Assembly: GCA_023398345.1 (NCBI GenBank)
Contig: JAEWSK010000112.1
Coordinates: forward strand, 1 to 5,517
Direction: 5' to 3'
Length of the DNA stretch: 5,517 nt
DNA from: Armatimonadota bacterium
GTDB lineage: Bacteria > Armatimonadota > UBA5829
A model generated the notes under the pieces. That model ran no database searches, had not been told where the DNA came from, and was given only the letters and a program-made list of their open reading frames with translations. A program made the translations under genes and the position numbers. This document shows positions 1 to 5,517 of this stretch, piece after piece. Every line of letters starts with the position of its first letter. Within the stretch, counting starts at the first letter, position 1.

Positions 1-1
1 T

Positions 2-955
2 ATCAATGCGTTGGGCTATAACGTATTTGATCCACTTGAGGGCGTTCCAGAATACACAGCAGACATTGGAGTTAAGAAAGGCGAAAAAGTCGACTACTGC
101 GTTCTCAAAGATAGAACTCCTGTGATACTGATCGAGTGCAAAGGGCCGGATGCTGAGCTAAATATTGAGCATGCCTCGCAACTATACCGCTACTTTTCTG
201 TTACAAAAGTCAGATTCGCGATTCTAACTAATGGTATTCTATATCGCTTTTATACTGACCTTGAACAGGCGAATATGATGGATTCAAAACCGTTTTTCGA
301 GTTCAATGTGCTGGAAATTAAAGACTCAACAGTAGATGAACTAAAGAAATTCAGCAAGAGCTCATTCGATCTTGATCAGATATTGGCTACAGCCAGTGAA
401 CTGAAGTACACACGCGAGGTCAAACGCATTCTCTGCGAACAAATGACAAATCCTTCGGAAGATTTTGTGCGCTTAATCACAAGTGAGGTCTATTCGGGCA
501 CAAAAACTCAGTCCGTCATTAGACAGTTTACAGATGTGACACGTCGAGCATTTCAACAAATGCTTAGTGAACGTGTCAGCGACAGACTAAAATCGGCTCT
601 CGCTGACGAGAACACTTTACCGGATACGGACAATGATGACAAAAGTGAAATTAGCCGCATTGTTACAACAGAGGATGAGTTACAGGCTTACTATATTGTT
701 AAGGCGATTTTGTGCGATGTAACCGATGTTTCCAGGATTGCATTGCGCGACCAAGCTACATATTGCTCAGTGCTCTTTGACGACAACAATAGAAAGCCTA
801 TATGTCGCTTTGACTTTGGCAGCCGCAAAATGAATATAAGTCTGTTTGATAGCGAAAAAAACGAGACCAGGGTTCAATTGGAAGGAATAGATTCAATCTA
901 TGCCCACGCGGATGCGCTTCGTGCAGTGGTGCAAGGGTATGATTCAATTAAATAG
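2..955 (+). CDS. HsdR N-terminal-like PD-(D/E)xK nuclease family protein, 5' partial
   Basis: The frame is already open at the first complete codon, and the wording before the first possible start (Ile-Asn-Ala-Leu-Gly-Tyr-Asn-Val-Phe-Asp-Pro) matches the interior of this family, so the true start is upstream of the window. Numbering from the TTG at 11, a nuclease core is visible: Asp28 (KVDY), then Glu42-Cys-Lys44 (IECK), then a QxxxY motif at Gln57-Tyr61 and TNG at 73-75. This is the D, ExK, Q layout of type I restriction R-subunit N-terminal domains and related stand-alone proteins. The middle (about 95-215) looks helical and charged. The C-terminal part (about 223-312) has a conserved-looking block, YYIVKAILCDV through LFDDNNRKPICRFDF, that I associate with these stand-alone proteins. 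There is no helicase motor, so it is not a full HsdR. DNA cleavage is inferred, and the substrate and partner are unknown. It is AT-richer than its neighbours (25 of 60 bases are G or C at 61-120), which may indicate transfer. Confidence 0.85.
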   Translation: MNALGYNVFDPLEGVPEYTADIGVKKGEKVDYCVLKDRTPVILIECKGPDAELNIEHASQLYRYFSVTKVRFAILTNGILYRFYTDLEQANMMDSKPFFEFNVLEIKDSTVDELKKFSKSSFDLDQILATASELKYTREVKRILCEQMTNPSEDFVRLITSEVYSGTKTQSVIRQFTDVTRRAFQQMLSERVSDRLKSALADENTLPDTDNDDKSEISRIVTTEDELQAYYIVKAILCDVTDVSRIALRDQATYCSVLFDDNNRKPICRFDFGSRKMNISLFDSEKNETRVQLEGIDSIYAHADALRAVVQGYDSIK

Positions 956-1025
956 GCAGTCTGAACTCTTACCCAGACTCTATCTGTCAGAAAATGGTAT
1001 TTGCGACTTTTGCAAAATGTGAGGC
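956..1025. other. Convergent intergenic gap with weak dyads
   Basis: These 70 bases separate the stops of the nuclease-like gene and the convergent GGDEF gene. A 6-bp perfect inverted repeat, AGTCTG (958-963) and CAGACT (974-979), surrounds a 10-base loop. A palindrome TTTTGCAAAA lies at 1008-1017. Neither has a GC-rich stem followed by a T run, so no intrinsic terminator can be called on either strand, although transcripts from both sides must end around here. Confidence 0.4.
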
Positions 1026-2354
1026 TTATGATTCGGCGGAATCGTATTCGTCGTGGCCTCTTTTGGGCGAGACCTCTATTTGGCGATTGACGGCGGCGAG
1101 AACGGCAGCGGCAGCGGCGCGGAACTGATCACCGCGCCTAATAAACGCGCTTCCAGCGCATCTTGTTGTGTAGCGAGGACTGATAAACGCCGCAGTTACT
1201 GTTACAATTCGCTCGCCCAATCCGCCGGTTTGCAAAAACACTTCATCGACTACAATTCCATGATCGGCAGCAAGTGACTTCGACGCGGCTCCGGCAGTCG
1301 CTTCGGCAACAAGCCTTATGGCGTTGCCCTCATCGATAAGGTATCCGCTCGATTGCCGCGAATACTCTTGTTCGCCATACATAAGAGTCACGGTCACATC
1401 GGCTTCCGAATCCTTGGAAGCAAAATTGATCGTATGTATCTTTAGTCTGGCGGCTGCAGTCGCGTTGACCGGAGATGCGGCAGATGCAAACTGGGCAGGT
1501 TGGACGACAGGATGGTGAATTGGTTCTTCTTTTGTCGATGACTTGGCCAATATGCAGTTTTTGGATGCTCGCGTAACAAGGTCGTCGAGAGTGGCGGCGT
1601 AGTGTATGTCCCGGCGCTCGTTGGTGCGCCTTCCGCCGAAAATGCCATAGCTGCCCGACACGCTGATTGGCACGTCGGGTATGGATATTTGAGAAATGCC
1701 CTGCTTAATCGCCTCAGCCAGCGAAACGGCATCGTCGGCATCGCGGAGACTGCAAATCGCGAACTCATCCCCGCCATAGCGACATGCAAAACTCCGGTCG
1801 CTGTCTATATTGCTTTTTATGACGGATGCGACTTCTTTTAGGACTGTGTCGCCGACAACGTGGCCGTGCTGTTTGTTAAATACGCCATATTTGTTGAGAT
1901 CAAAAAAGATGACGCTGATTTCCTGTCCGCGCTTTAGAGCCGTTATTGCCCACTCGCGGAACTGGTCAGACCAAGGCAGACCCGTCAAAGGATCGTAACT
2001 CTTGCCGAGTTCAGGCAAAATGTCGACATGGGAGATTATGCCTTTGAGCTGCTTGCCGTCTAAAACCATCAGGCAGCCCGCGACGACCTCACTCATCAGC
2101 TCGGCTGCATCTGAAATGCTCGTCTCTGCGGTGACCGATAGGTAATCCCGGGTCATTACGTCAGCGATGGATGCGTCGACGGGCTGGGCGAGTACGTCGT
2201 GATATGTGACGATACCCGCCACCTCGTTGTTGCCTTCAACAACTGGCAGCGCGCCGATATTGTGCCCTTTCATAAGTATGACGGCTGTCTTGACACGCGC
2301 GGAAGGACTAACCCACACGACATCCGACGCCATTATATCGCCAACGGTTTTCAT
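1026..2354 (-). CDS. Diguanylate cyclase with paired CBS domains and a duplicated C-terminal domain
   Basis: Predicted soluble signalling protein of 442 residues that should make cyclic di-GMP from two GTP. There is no signal peptide or membrane segment. Two CBS domains (about 4-55 and 63-112) form a likely nucleotide-binding sensor pair. A GGDEF domain follows: DPLTGLP at 121-127, a DLNKYGVFN motif from Asp152 (metal) to Asn160, GHVVGD at 164-169, and the signature RYGGDEF with GGDEF at 194-198. The catalytic residues look intact. The inhibitory RxxD site expected nine residues before GGDEF is absent (Ser185, Ser188). A Pro/Ala-rich linker (about 273-300) leads to a C-terminal region (about 302-425) that I do not recognise and that appears internally repeated. 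I chose the ATG at 2354 because GAGGG (2359-2363) sits just ahead of it. A GTG at 2381 would add nine residues but has no ribosome site and abuts a hairpin. The gene is divergent from mnmG. Confidence 0.9.
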   Translation of the reverse strand: MKTVGDIMASDVVWVSPSARVKTAVILMKGHNIGALPVVEGNNEVAGIVTYHDVLAQPVDASIADVMTRDYLSVTAETSISDAAELMSEVVAGCLMVLDGKQLKGIISHVDILPELGKSYDPLTGLPWSDQFREWAITALKRGQEISVIFFDLNKYGVFNKQHGHVVGDTVLKEVASVIKSNIDSDRSFACRYGGDEFAICSLRDADDAVSLAEAIKQGISQISIPDVPISVSGSYGIFGGRRTNERRDIHYAATLDDLVTRASKNCILAKSSTKEEPIHHPVVQPAQFASAASPVNATAAARLKIHTINFASKDSEADVTVTLMYGEQEYSRQSSGYLIDEGNAIRLVAEATAGAASKSLAADHGIVVDEVFLQTGGLGERIVTVTAAFISPRYTTRCAGSAFIRRGDQFRAAAAAVLAAVNRQIEVSPKRGHDEYDSAES

Positions 2355-2358
2355 GTAA

Positions 2359-2363
2359 CCCTC
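2359..2363 (-). promoter_or_regulatory. Shine-Dalgarno site deciding the GGDEF gene start
   Basis: On the minus strand GAGGG is followed by TTAC and then ATG, giving a 4-base gap. This supports the ATG at 2354 over the upstream in-frame GTG at 2381, which has no purine-rich site before it. Confidence 0.7.
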
Positions 2364-2383
2364 AAAGAGTTTAAGCAGCACGG

Positions 2384-2408
2384 ATCGTACCAGACGTGCT
2401 GGTACGAT
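2384..2408. repeat. Perfect 10-bp inverted repeat in the GGDEF gene leader
   Basis: ATCGTACCAG (2384-2393) and CTGGTACGAT (2399-2408) are exact reverse complements around the 5-base spacer ACGTG. The dyad ends about 20 bases upstream of the GGDEF gene's Shine-Dalgarno site. In DNA it could be a dimeric repressor operator. In the minus-strand leader RNA it would form a stable 10-bp hairpin close to the ribosome site. No T run follows on either strand, so it is not a standard terminator. Confidence 0.75.
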
Positions 2409-2438
2409 TACCTGTTTAAAAAGTGGGGATGCGGAGCG

Positions 2439-2458
2439 CGGCTTTTTTTGAAAAGCCG
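2439..2458. repeat. Perfect 8-bp hairpin in the GGDEF gene leader
   Basis: CGGCTTTT (2439-2446) and AAAAGCCG (2451-2458) pair perfectly around a 4-base loop. The stem is followed by a T run on neither strand, so it is better read as a leader-RNA hairpin than a terminator. In the minus-strand RNA, GGGAU (2490-2486) and AUCCC (2430-2426) flank it and could pair as an enclosing 5-bp helix. Confidence 0.6.
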
Positions 2459-2500
2459 AAATCCGTTGGTGAGGCTTCCTGCCAAATCCCGGTCGATACG

Positions 2501-2518
2501 GAGCCGTTCCATCGGCTC
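2501..2518. repeat. 6-bp hairpin near the 5' end of the GGDEF leader
   Basis: GAGCCG (2501-2506) and CGGCTC (2513-2518) pair perfectly around a 6-base loop. In the minus-strand transcript predicted from the promoter at 2529-2557, it would be the first stem, within a few bases of the RNA 5' end, where it could stabilise the message. Confidence 0.5.
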
Positions 2519-2528
2519 AGCGCAGGTA

Positions 2529-2557
2529 ATTTTAGCTTCAGGCCATGTGTTTGTCAA
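2529..2557 (-). promoter_or_regulatory. Sigma-70-type promoter for the GGDEF gene
   Basis: Reading the minus strand, a perfect -35 box TTGACA (2557-2552) is followed by exactly 17 bases and then a -10 box TAAAAT (2534-2529), one base off consensus. The inferred RNA start is near 2522, about 168 bases before the ATG at 2354. It is oriented away from mnmG, so the gap between the two genes is a divergent promoter region. Confidence 0.75.
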
Positions 2558-2700
2558 TCAGAACAAAGTATTACAGACTACGCACTACGCACTTGGCTAT
2601 ACGCCACATCTGCGCAATTTGTGCTAAGTATTTTCACCCTGAAACTCTTATAGGGAATGGCTGTTTTCCGTGAAAGCGCCAACAACTTGCGACTGATAGC

Positions 2701-2709
2701 TGCTATAAT
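2701..2709 (+). promoter_or_regulatory. Extended -10 promoter of mnmG
   Basis: TGCTATAAT is a perfect extended -10 element: TG, one base, then consensus TATAAT at 2704-2709. No convincing -35 sits 16-18 bases upstream, which extended -10 promoters can tolerate. The ATG of mnmG begins only 10 bases after the last base of TATAAT, so transcription should start at or within about three bases of the start codon. Confidence 0.75.
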
Positions 2710-2718
2710 AAAATTGCT

Positions 2719-4587
2719 ATGCAAAGTTATGACGTAATAGTCGTCGGAGCGGGACATGCTGGGTGCGAAGCGGCGCTGGCATCGGCCCGAATGGGATTTG
2801 ACACGCTCCTTTTGACGATCAATATCGAGACAATCGGCCATATGCCCTGCAATTGCAGCATTGGTGGGCCTGCAAAAGGACATTTAGTCCGAGAAATAGA
2901 TGCGCTCGGCGGTGAGCAGGCGCTGGCAACGGATGCTACGTGCACACACATTCGCATGCTCAACACCGGCAAAGGCCCCGCTGTGCGCGCACTTCGAGCG
3001 CAGGTCGATAAGCGGCTTTATGAAAGCTATATGCGGCGCGTCTTGATGAACCAGCCTCACCTTGAAATCAAGCAGGCTATGGTCGAGGGCATAGAATCAG
3101 TAGATAATCGTGTCGCGGGAGTGCGCACTCAGACAGGCATGGAATATGGCGCAAAGTGCGTGATAGTGACAACCGGCACGTTTCTTAAAGGTCTTATTCA
3201 CATAGGCGAGACGCAGTTTGCAGCGGGCAGAGCGGGAGAATTTGCGGCGGAGAAGCTTTCTGACAGCTTGAGGGCGCTTAAATTCACTCTCGGCAGGCTC
3301 AAAACCGGCACAACGGCTCGCATTGATAAGCGAAGCATTGATCTATCCAAATGTGAATTGCAGGAATCAGAACCGGTCGGGCCGTTTTCATTTATAGGCG
3401 AGTCGATAGATTCTTCAAAATTGCTGCCATGCTGGCTCACATATACTAACGACGCTACCCGCGACGTAATTATTCGCAATCTCAAGCGCTCAGCGATGTA
3501 CGGCGGTCGTATAGAAGGCGTTGGGCCACGTTATTGCCCATCGATAGAAGACAAAATCGTAAAATTTCCCGATAAGCTCAGGCATCAGGTCTTTTTGGAA
3601 CAAGAGGGTTGGGACACCGACGAAATATACGTCCAGGGGATGTCCACCAGCTTACCCGAAGAGGTGCAAATAGAGTTTTTGCACACCATCCCCGGCCTCG
3701 AAGACGCACGGTTGATCCGTCCCGGATACGCAATTGAATACGATTACGCACCGCCAACCCAGCTCAAGGCATCGCTGGAAACAAAGCTGGTAGGCGGATT
3801 GTTCTTTGCCGGTCAAATTAACGGAACATCCGGCTATGAAGAAGCCGCCGCGCAGGGCCTAATGGCGGCAATCAATGCCGGTCAGTTAATAAAAGGCGAA
3901 GAGCCAATTGTAGTCAGGCGGGATCAGGGCTATATTGGGGTGCTCATCGACGATCTCGTCACAAAAGGCGTGAACGATCCGTATCGACTATTGACTTCAC
4001 GAGCGGAGTATCGACTGCTGCTGCGCCATGATAACGCAGATGCGCGGCTGACGCCTATAGGAATGCAGGTCGGACTTGTTGACGACGCGCGATGGTCTCG
4101 CTTTGAAGAAAAACAGCAAATGATAAAAACTGAGTGCGACAGACTTTCCAACACATACATAAAACCGTCGGACACAGAAATTGCGCGAAGTTTGGGCATA
4201 GAAATAGTTGGCCGCAGTTATAGCCTCGAAGACATACTGCGCAGACCGGACATATCTTACGCCGACATTGCGCAGGCGCTTAATTCTTCGGACTCAGAGA
4301 GCTTTTGCGTTCCGTCGGATGTGGCGGAGCGGGTGGAACTGGCAGTAAAATACAGCGGCTATATCGAGCGGCAGGCAATGCAAGTCAAGCAAGCCCGCAG
4401 AATTGAAGAAAAGTCTATTCCTCCTACGGTAGATTACCCCACAATACGCGCGCTGTCGCGCGAAGCTGCGGAGAAGCTGGCGCGTGTGCAACCGGCTACG
4501 CTGGGGCAGGCGTCACGAGTGCCGGGAGTGACACCGTCGGATGTTGCGATTCTCGCAGTTCATATTGAAGCTATTTCACGGGGTTGA
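2719..4587 (+). CDS. mnmG: tRNA uridine-5-carboxymethylaminomethyl modification enzyme MnmG (GidA)
   Basis: With MnmE, this FAD- and folate-dependent cytoplasmic enzyme adds the (carboxymethyl)aminomethyl group to C5 of wobble uridine-34 in tRNAs reading split codon boxes. The 622 residues are the normal full length. The N-terminal FAD-binding GAGHAG is at 10-15. The first family signature lies around Cys44 and [17 protein letters not shown] (49-65). LKTGTTARI is at 194-202, and [10 protein letters not shown] (270-279) carries the conserved Cys273. The second signature, [17 protein letters not shown], is at 364-380. The [15 protein letters not shown] block is at 427-441, and the C-terminal helical domain ends with YSGYIERQ (545-552) and [13 protein letters not shown] (594-606). 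The usual CNPAIGG reads CNCSIGG here, which puts an extra cysteine (Cys46) beside Cys44. The ATG at 2719 starts the Rossmann fold at the expected distance. No Shine-Dalgarno site precedes it, and the promoter abuts the start. It heads the operon with rsmG. Confidence 0.98.
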   Translation: MQSYDVIVVGAGHAGCEAALASARMGFDTLLLTINIETIGHMPCNCSIGGPAKGHLVREIDALGGEQALATDATCTHIRMLNTGKGPAVRALRAQVDKRLYESYMRRVLMNQPHLEIKQAMVEGIESVDNRVAGVRTQTGMEYGAKCVIVTTGTFLKGLIHIGETQFAAGRAGEFAAEKLSDSLRALKFTLGRLKTGTTARIDKRSIDLSKCELQESEPVGPFSFIGESIDSSKLLPCWLTYTNDATRDVIIRNLKRSAMYGGRIEGVGPRYCPSIEDKIVKFPDKLRHQVFLEQEGWDTDEIYVQGMSTSLPEEVQIEFLHTIPGLEDARLIRPGYAIEYDYAPPTQLKASLETKLVGGLFFAGQINGTSGYEEAAAQGLMAAINAGQLIKGEEPIVVRRDQGYIGVLIDDLVTKGVNDPYRLLTSRAEYRLLLRHDNADARLTPIGMQVGLVDDARWSRFEEKQQMIKTECDRLSNTYIKPSDTEIARSLGIEIVGRSYSLEDILRRPDISYADIAQALNSSDSESFCVPSDVAERVELAVKYSGYIERQAMQVKQARRIEEKSIPPTVDYPTIRALSREAAEKLARVQPATLGQASRVPGVTPSDVAILAVHIEAISRG

Positions 4588-4599
4588 GCATTTTACTAA

Positions 4600-4743
4600 A
4601 TGGATACACTTAATTACGGACAAGTAAATAGCGACATAACTAAATACGGCTTGACAGAACAATCAAATACCGGCTCGAAGCTACGCAAACCGCCTTCGGA
4701 TAAGTTCGAGGACGGTTTGCTTGTCGTTGGAGGACAGTTATGA
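4600..4743 (+). CDS. Candidate 47-residue small protein between mnmG and rsmG
   Basis: An ATG 12 bases after the mnmG stop opens a 47-codon frame that begins Met-Asp-Thr-Leu-Asn-Tyr-Gly and ends Val-Gly-Gly-Gln-Leu. Its TGA overlaps the rsmG start as ATGA (4740-4743), a junction typical of translational coupling. The predicted product is hydrophilic with no membrane segment, a central Lys-Leu-Arg-Lys-Pro-Pro patch and an acidic Asp-Lys-Phe-Glu-Asp stretch. I do not recognise it. Against it: no good ribosome site precedes the ATG (only GAG at 4586-4588), and a random frame stays open for 47 codons roughly one time in ten. If it is not a gene, the region is a 152-base spacer carrying the hairpin at 4685-4720. 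Confidence 0.4.
   Translation: MDTLNYGQVNSDITKYGLTEQSNTGSKLRKPPSDKFEDGLLVVGGQL
4685..4720 (+). promoter_or_regulatory. Long hairpin just upstream of the rsmG ribosome site
   Basis: The arms at 4685-4698 and 4707-4720 form a 14-bp stem with one C-A mismatch and one G-U pair around an 8-base loop. The outer part is GCAAACCG pairing with CGGTTTGC. The stem ends 8 bases before GGAGGA. No U run follows, so it is not a classical terminator. It could tune rsmG translation, act as an RNA-processing or stability barrier between mnmG and rsmG, or simply lie inside the candidate small ORF. Confidence 0.6.
4729..4734 (+). promoter_or_regulatory. Strong Shine-Dalgarno site of rsmG
   Basis: GGAGGA lies 5 bases before the ATG at 4740, near-ideal pairing and spacing. 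It fixes the rsmG start and contrasts with the absence of any such site at mnmG. It lies inside the last codons of the candidate small ORF. Confidence 0.85.
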
Positions 4744-5495
4744 GTTTTTTGCCGATTGAAATGCTTCGAGACGGCGCTTGCGAGTTGGGAATCCAGCTTG
4801 ACGATAGTCAGATCGAAAGTCTCGATAAATTCGCCTTACTGATTGTCGAGACAAATCGCTTTCTCAATTTGACCCGCATTACGGAGCCTGTTGAAATAGT
4901 GAAATCTCACTACCTCGACTCGTTTACATGCCTTGCAGCGCTCACTATTCCACAAGGCGCACGTATAATCGACATTGGCGCGGGCGCTGGACTGCCGGGA
5001 ATTCCAATAAAAATCGCACGGCCCGACTTAGACGTCACTTTGCTTGATTCGTCTCGAAAAAAGTTAAAATTCGTCGAGGAAGCAGTCGCACAACTCGGCA
5101 TTGAAGGCGTTAATTTTGTCCATGCGCGGGCTGAAGAGGCTGGGCGCGATCCAGCGCATAGAGAAGCATATGATGTCGCTCTCGCGCGCGCTCTTGCAGA
5201 GATGAAAATACTTGTCGAACTCTGCCTGCCGCTGGTAAAAGTCGGCGGAACGCTCATCGCGCAAAAAAGTGATGGAGCCAAAGACGAGATCAATACCGCG
5301 CGGCCGTTTACAGGCCAACTCGGCGGCAAGATTGATAAAATAAAGCGAATTACGGTTCCAGGCACGGACATAACACGGCGGCTTGTAATAATTTCAAAGT
5401 CAAAGCCCACCCCTCTCGGCTTCCCGAGAGCATATTCTCAAATTGCAAAAGGCAAATCTCAACGCGAAAGTCAAACAGCCGCAGATTTGACATAA
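4740..5495 (+). CDS. rsmG: 16S rRNA (guanine-527 N7) methyltransferase RsmG (GidB)
   Basis: Uses S-adenosylmethionine to methylate N7 of G527 in 16S rRNA, in the 530 loop of the small subunit. Loss of this enzyme in other bacteria gives low-level streptomycin resistance. The 251 residues are close to, or slightly longer than, the usual length. Family motifs occur in order: FLNLTRIT (41-48), SHYLDS (56-61), the SAM-binding glycine motif DIGAGAGLPGIP (78-89), the acidic Asp103 in LLDSSRKKLKF, the HARAEE block (128-133), ALARALAEM (147-155), and GGTLIAQK (169-176). The C-terminal family sequence around TPLGFPRAYSQIAKGK (224-239) is followed by about a dozen polar residues that look like a non-conserved extension. 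The start is set by GGAGGA five bases upstream. It follows mnmG in the common gidA-gidB order and is probably cotranscribed with it. Confidence 0.97.
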   Translation: MSFLPIEMLRDGACELGIQLDDSQIESLDKFALLIVETNRFLNLTRITEPVEIVKSHYLDSFTCLAALTIPQGARIIDIGAGAGLPGIPIKIARPDLDVTLLDSSRKKLKFVEEAVAQLGIEGVNFVHARAEEAGRDPAHREAYDVALARALAEMKILVELCLPLVKVGGTLIAQKSDGAKDEINTARPFTGQLGGKIDKIKRITVPGTDITRRLVIISKSKPTPLGFPRAYSQIAKGKSQRESQTAADLT

Positions 5496-5517
5496 TGCAG
5501 CGTAGGCTTGACGAATA
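5495..5517 (+). CDS. Possible start of the next gene, 3' partial
   Basis: The last base of the rsmG stop TAA is the A of an ATG, giving a TAATG overlap. The frame reads Met-Gln-Arg-Arg-Leu-Asp-Glu to the edge of the window. One-base stop-start overlaps are common between coupled operon genes, but no clear Shine-Dalgarno sequence lies upstream and only seven codons are visible. No product can be named. Confidence 0.3.

Larger units (their letters stand above)
2355..2718. other. 364-base divergent control region
   Basis: This gap between the GGDEF gene (left, minus) and mnmG (right, plus) holds the minus-strand promoter at 2529-2557, its hairpin-rich leader, and the mnmG extended -10 at 2701-2709. 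A short tandem repeat, ACTACGC twice plus ACT (2577-2593), lies between the promoters. I compared the leader by eye with the cyclic-di-GMP, cobalamin, Mg, SAM, TPP, lysine and glycine riboswitch cores I know and found no convincing match. I see no tRNA. Confidence 0.7.

Noticed and set aside
2379..2381. Upstream GTG start for the GGDEF gene
   Set aside because: It has no ribosome site, it abuts a stable hairpin, and the first CBS domain starts naturally from the downstream ATG with its GAGGG.
2439..2458. Hairpin with an internal T run considered as a rho-independent terminator
   Set aside because: The T run is inside the stem and loop, and none follows the stem on either strand.
2467..2480. 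GGTGAGGC on the + strand, reminiscent of the Mg-sensing M-box leader
   Set aside because: The following conserved M-box segments are missing, and the downstream gene is mnmG with a start site far to the right.
2577..2593. Tandem ACTACGC repeat considered as a CRISPR or iteron fragment
   Set aside because: There are only two 7-base units, with no spacers and no further copies nearby.
2199..2627. 142-codon open frame on the + strand
   Set aside because: Most of it is antisense to the CBS coding sequence and the rest crosses the divergent control region. The protein has no recognisable motifs.
4651..4656. Perfect TTGACA resembling a -35 box for an internal rsmG promoter
   Set aside because: No -10-like hexamer occurs 16-18 bases downstream; the sequence there is CTCGAA or similar.
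4910..5410. 166-codon open frame on the minus strand
   Set aside because: It lies wholly antisense to rsmG, whose family motifs are unambiguous. The Ser/Ala/Arg-rich translation is typical of a shadow frame.

Overview
This is a bacterial chromosomal fragment of moderate GC content. It has four clear protein-coding genes, one candidate small gene, and the possible first codons of another gene at the right edge. The adjacent pair mnmG (gidA) and rsmG (gidB) is a conserved bacterial core arrangement. No lineage can be fixed from the sequence alone. The MnmG active-site wording, the CBS-GGDEF protein with an unfamiliar C-terminal domain, and an apparently leaderless core gene fit a deep-branching, non-proteobacterial group such as Armatimonadota or a neighbour, but this is a guess.

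Left part (1 to about 955, + strand): the 3' portion of a gene for a PD-(D/E)xK nuclease-like protein of the HsdR N-terminal type. Its start lies outside the window. It is visibly more AT-rich than the rest, and no restriction methylase or specificity subunit is seen next to it. It converges on the next gene across about 70 bases with only weak dyads.

Middle part (1026-2354, - strand): a signalling protein with two CBS domains, a GGDEF diguanylate cyclase domain and a C-terminal region that looks like two copies of one roughly 64-residue unit. A good sigma-70-type promoter lies about 175 bases upstream of its start. The resulting leader RNA would be about 168 nt and carries three perfect hairpins, which suggests post-transcriptional or operator control.

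Right part (2704-5517, + strand): mnmG has an extended -10 promoter directly against its ATG and no Shine-Dalgarno site, so its mRNA is probably leaderless. It is followed by a possible 47-codon ORF whose stop overlaps the start of rsmG in an ATGA junction, then by rsmG with a strong Shine-Dalgarno site. The stop of rsmG overlaps another ATG, which may open the next gene. MnmG modifies the wobble uridine of tRNAs and RsmG methylates 16S rRNA, so this run is a translation-fidelity operon. It is transcribed divergently from the cyclic-di-GMP gene, and the two promoters share the 364-base gap between the genes.
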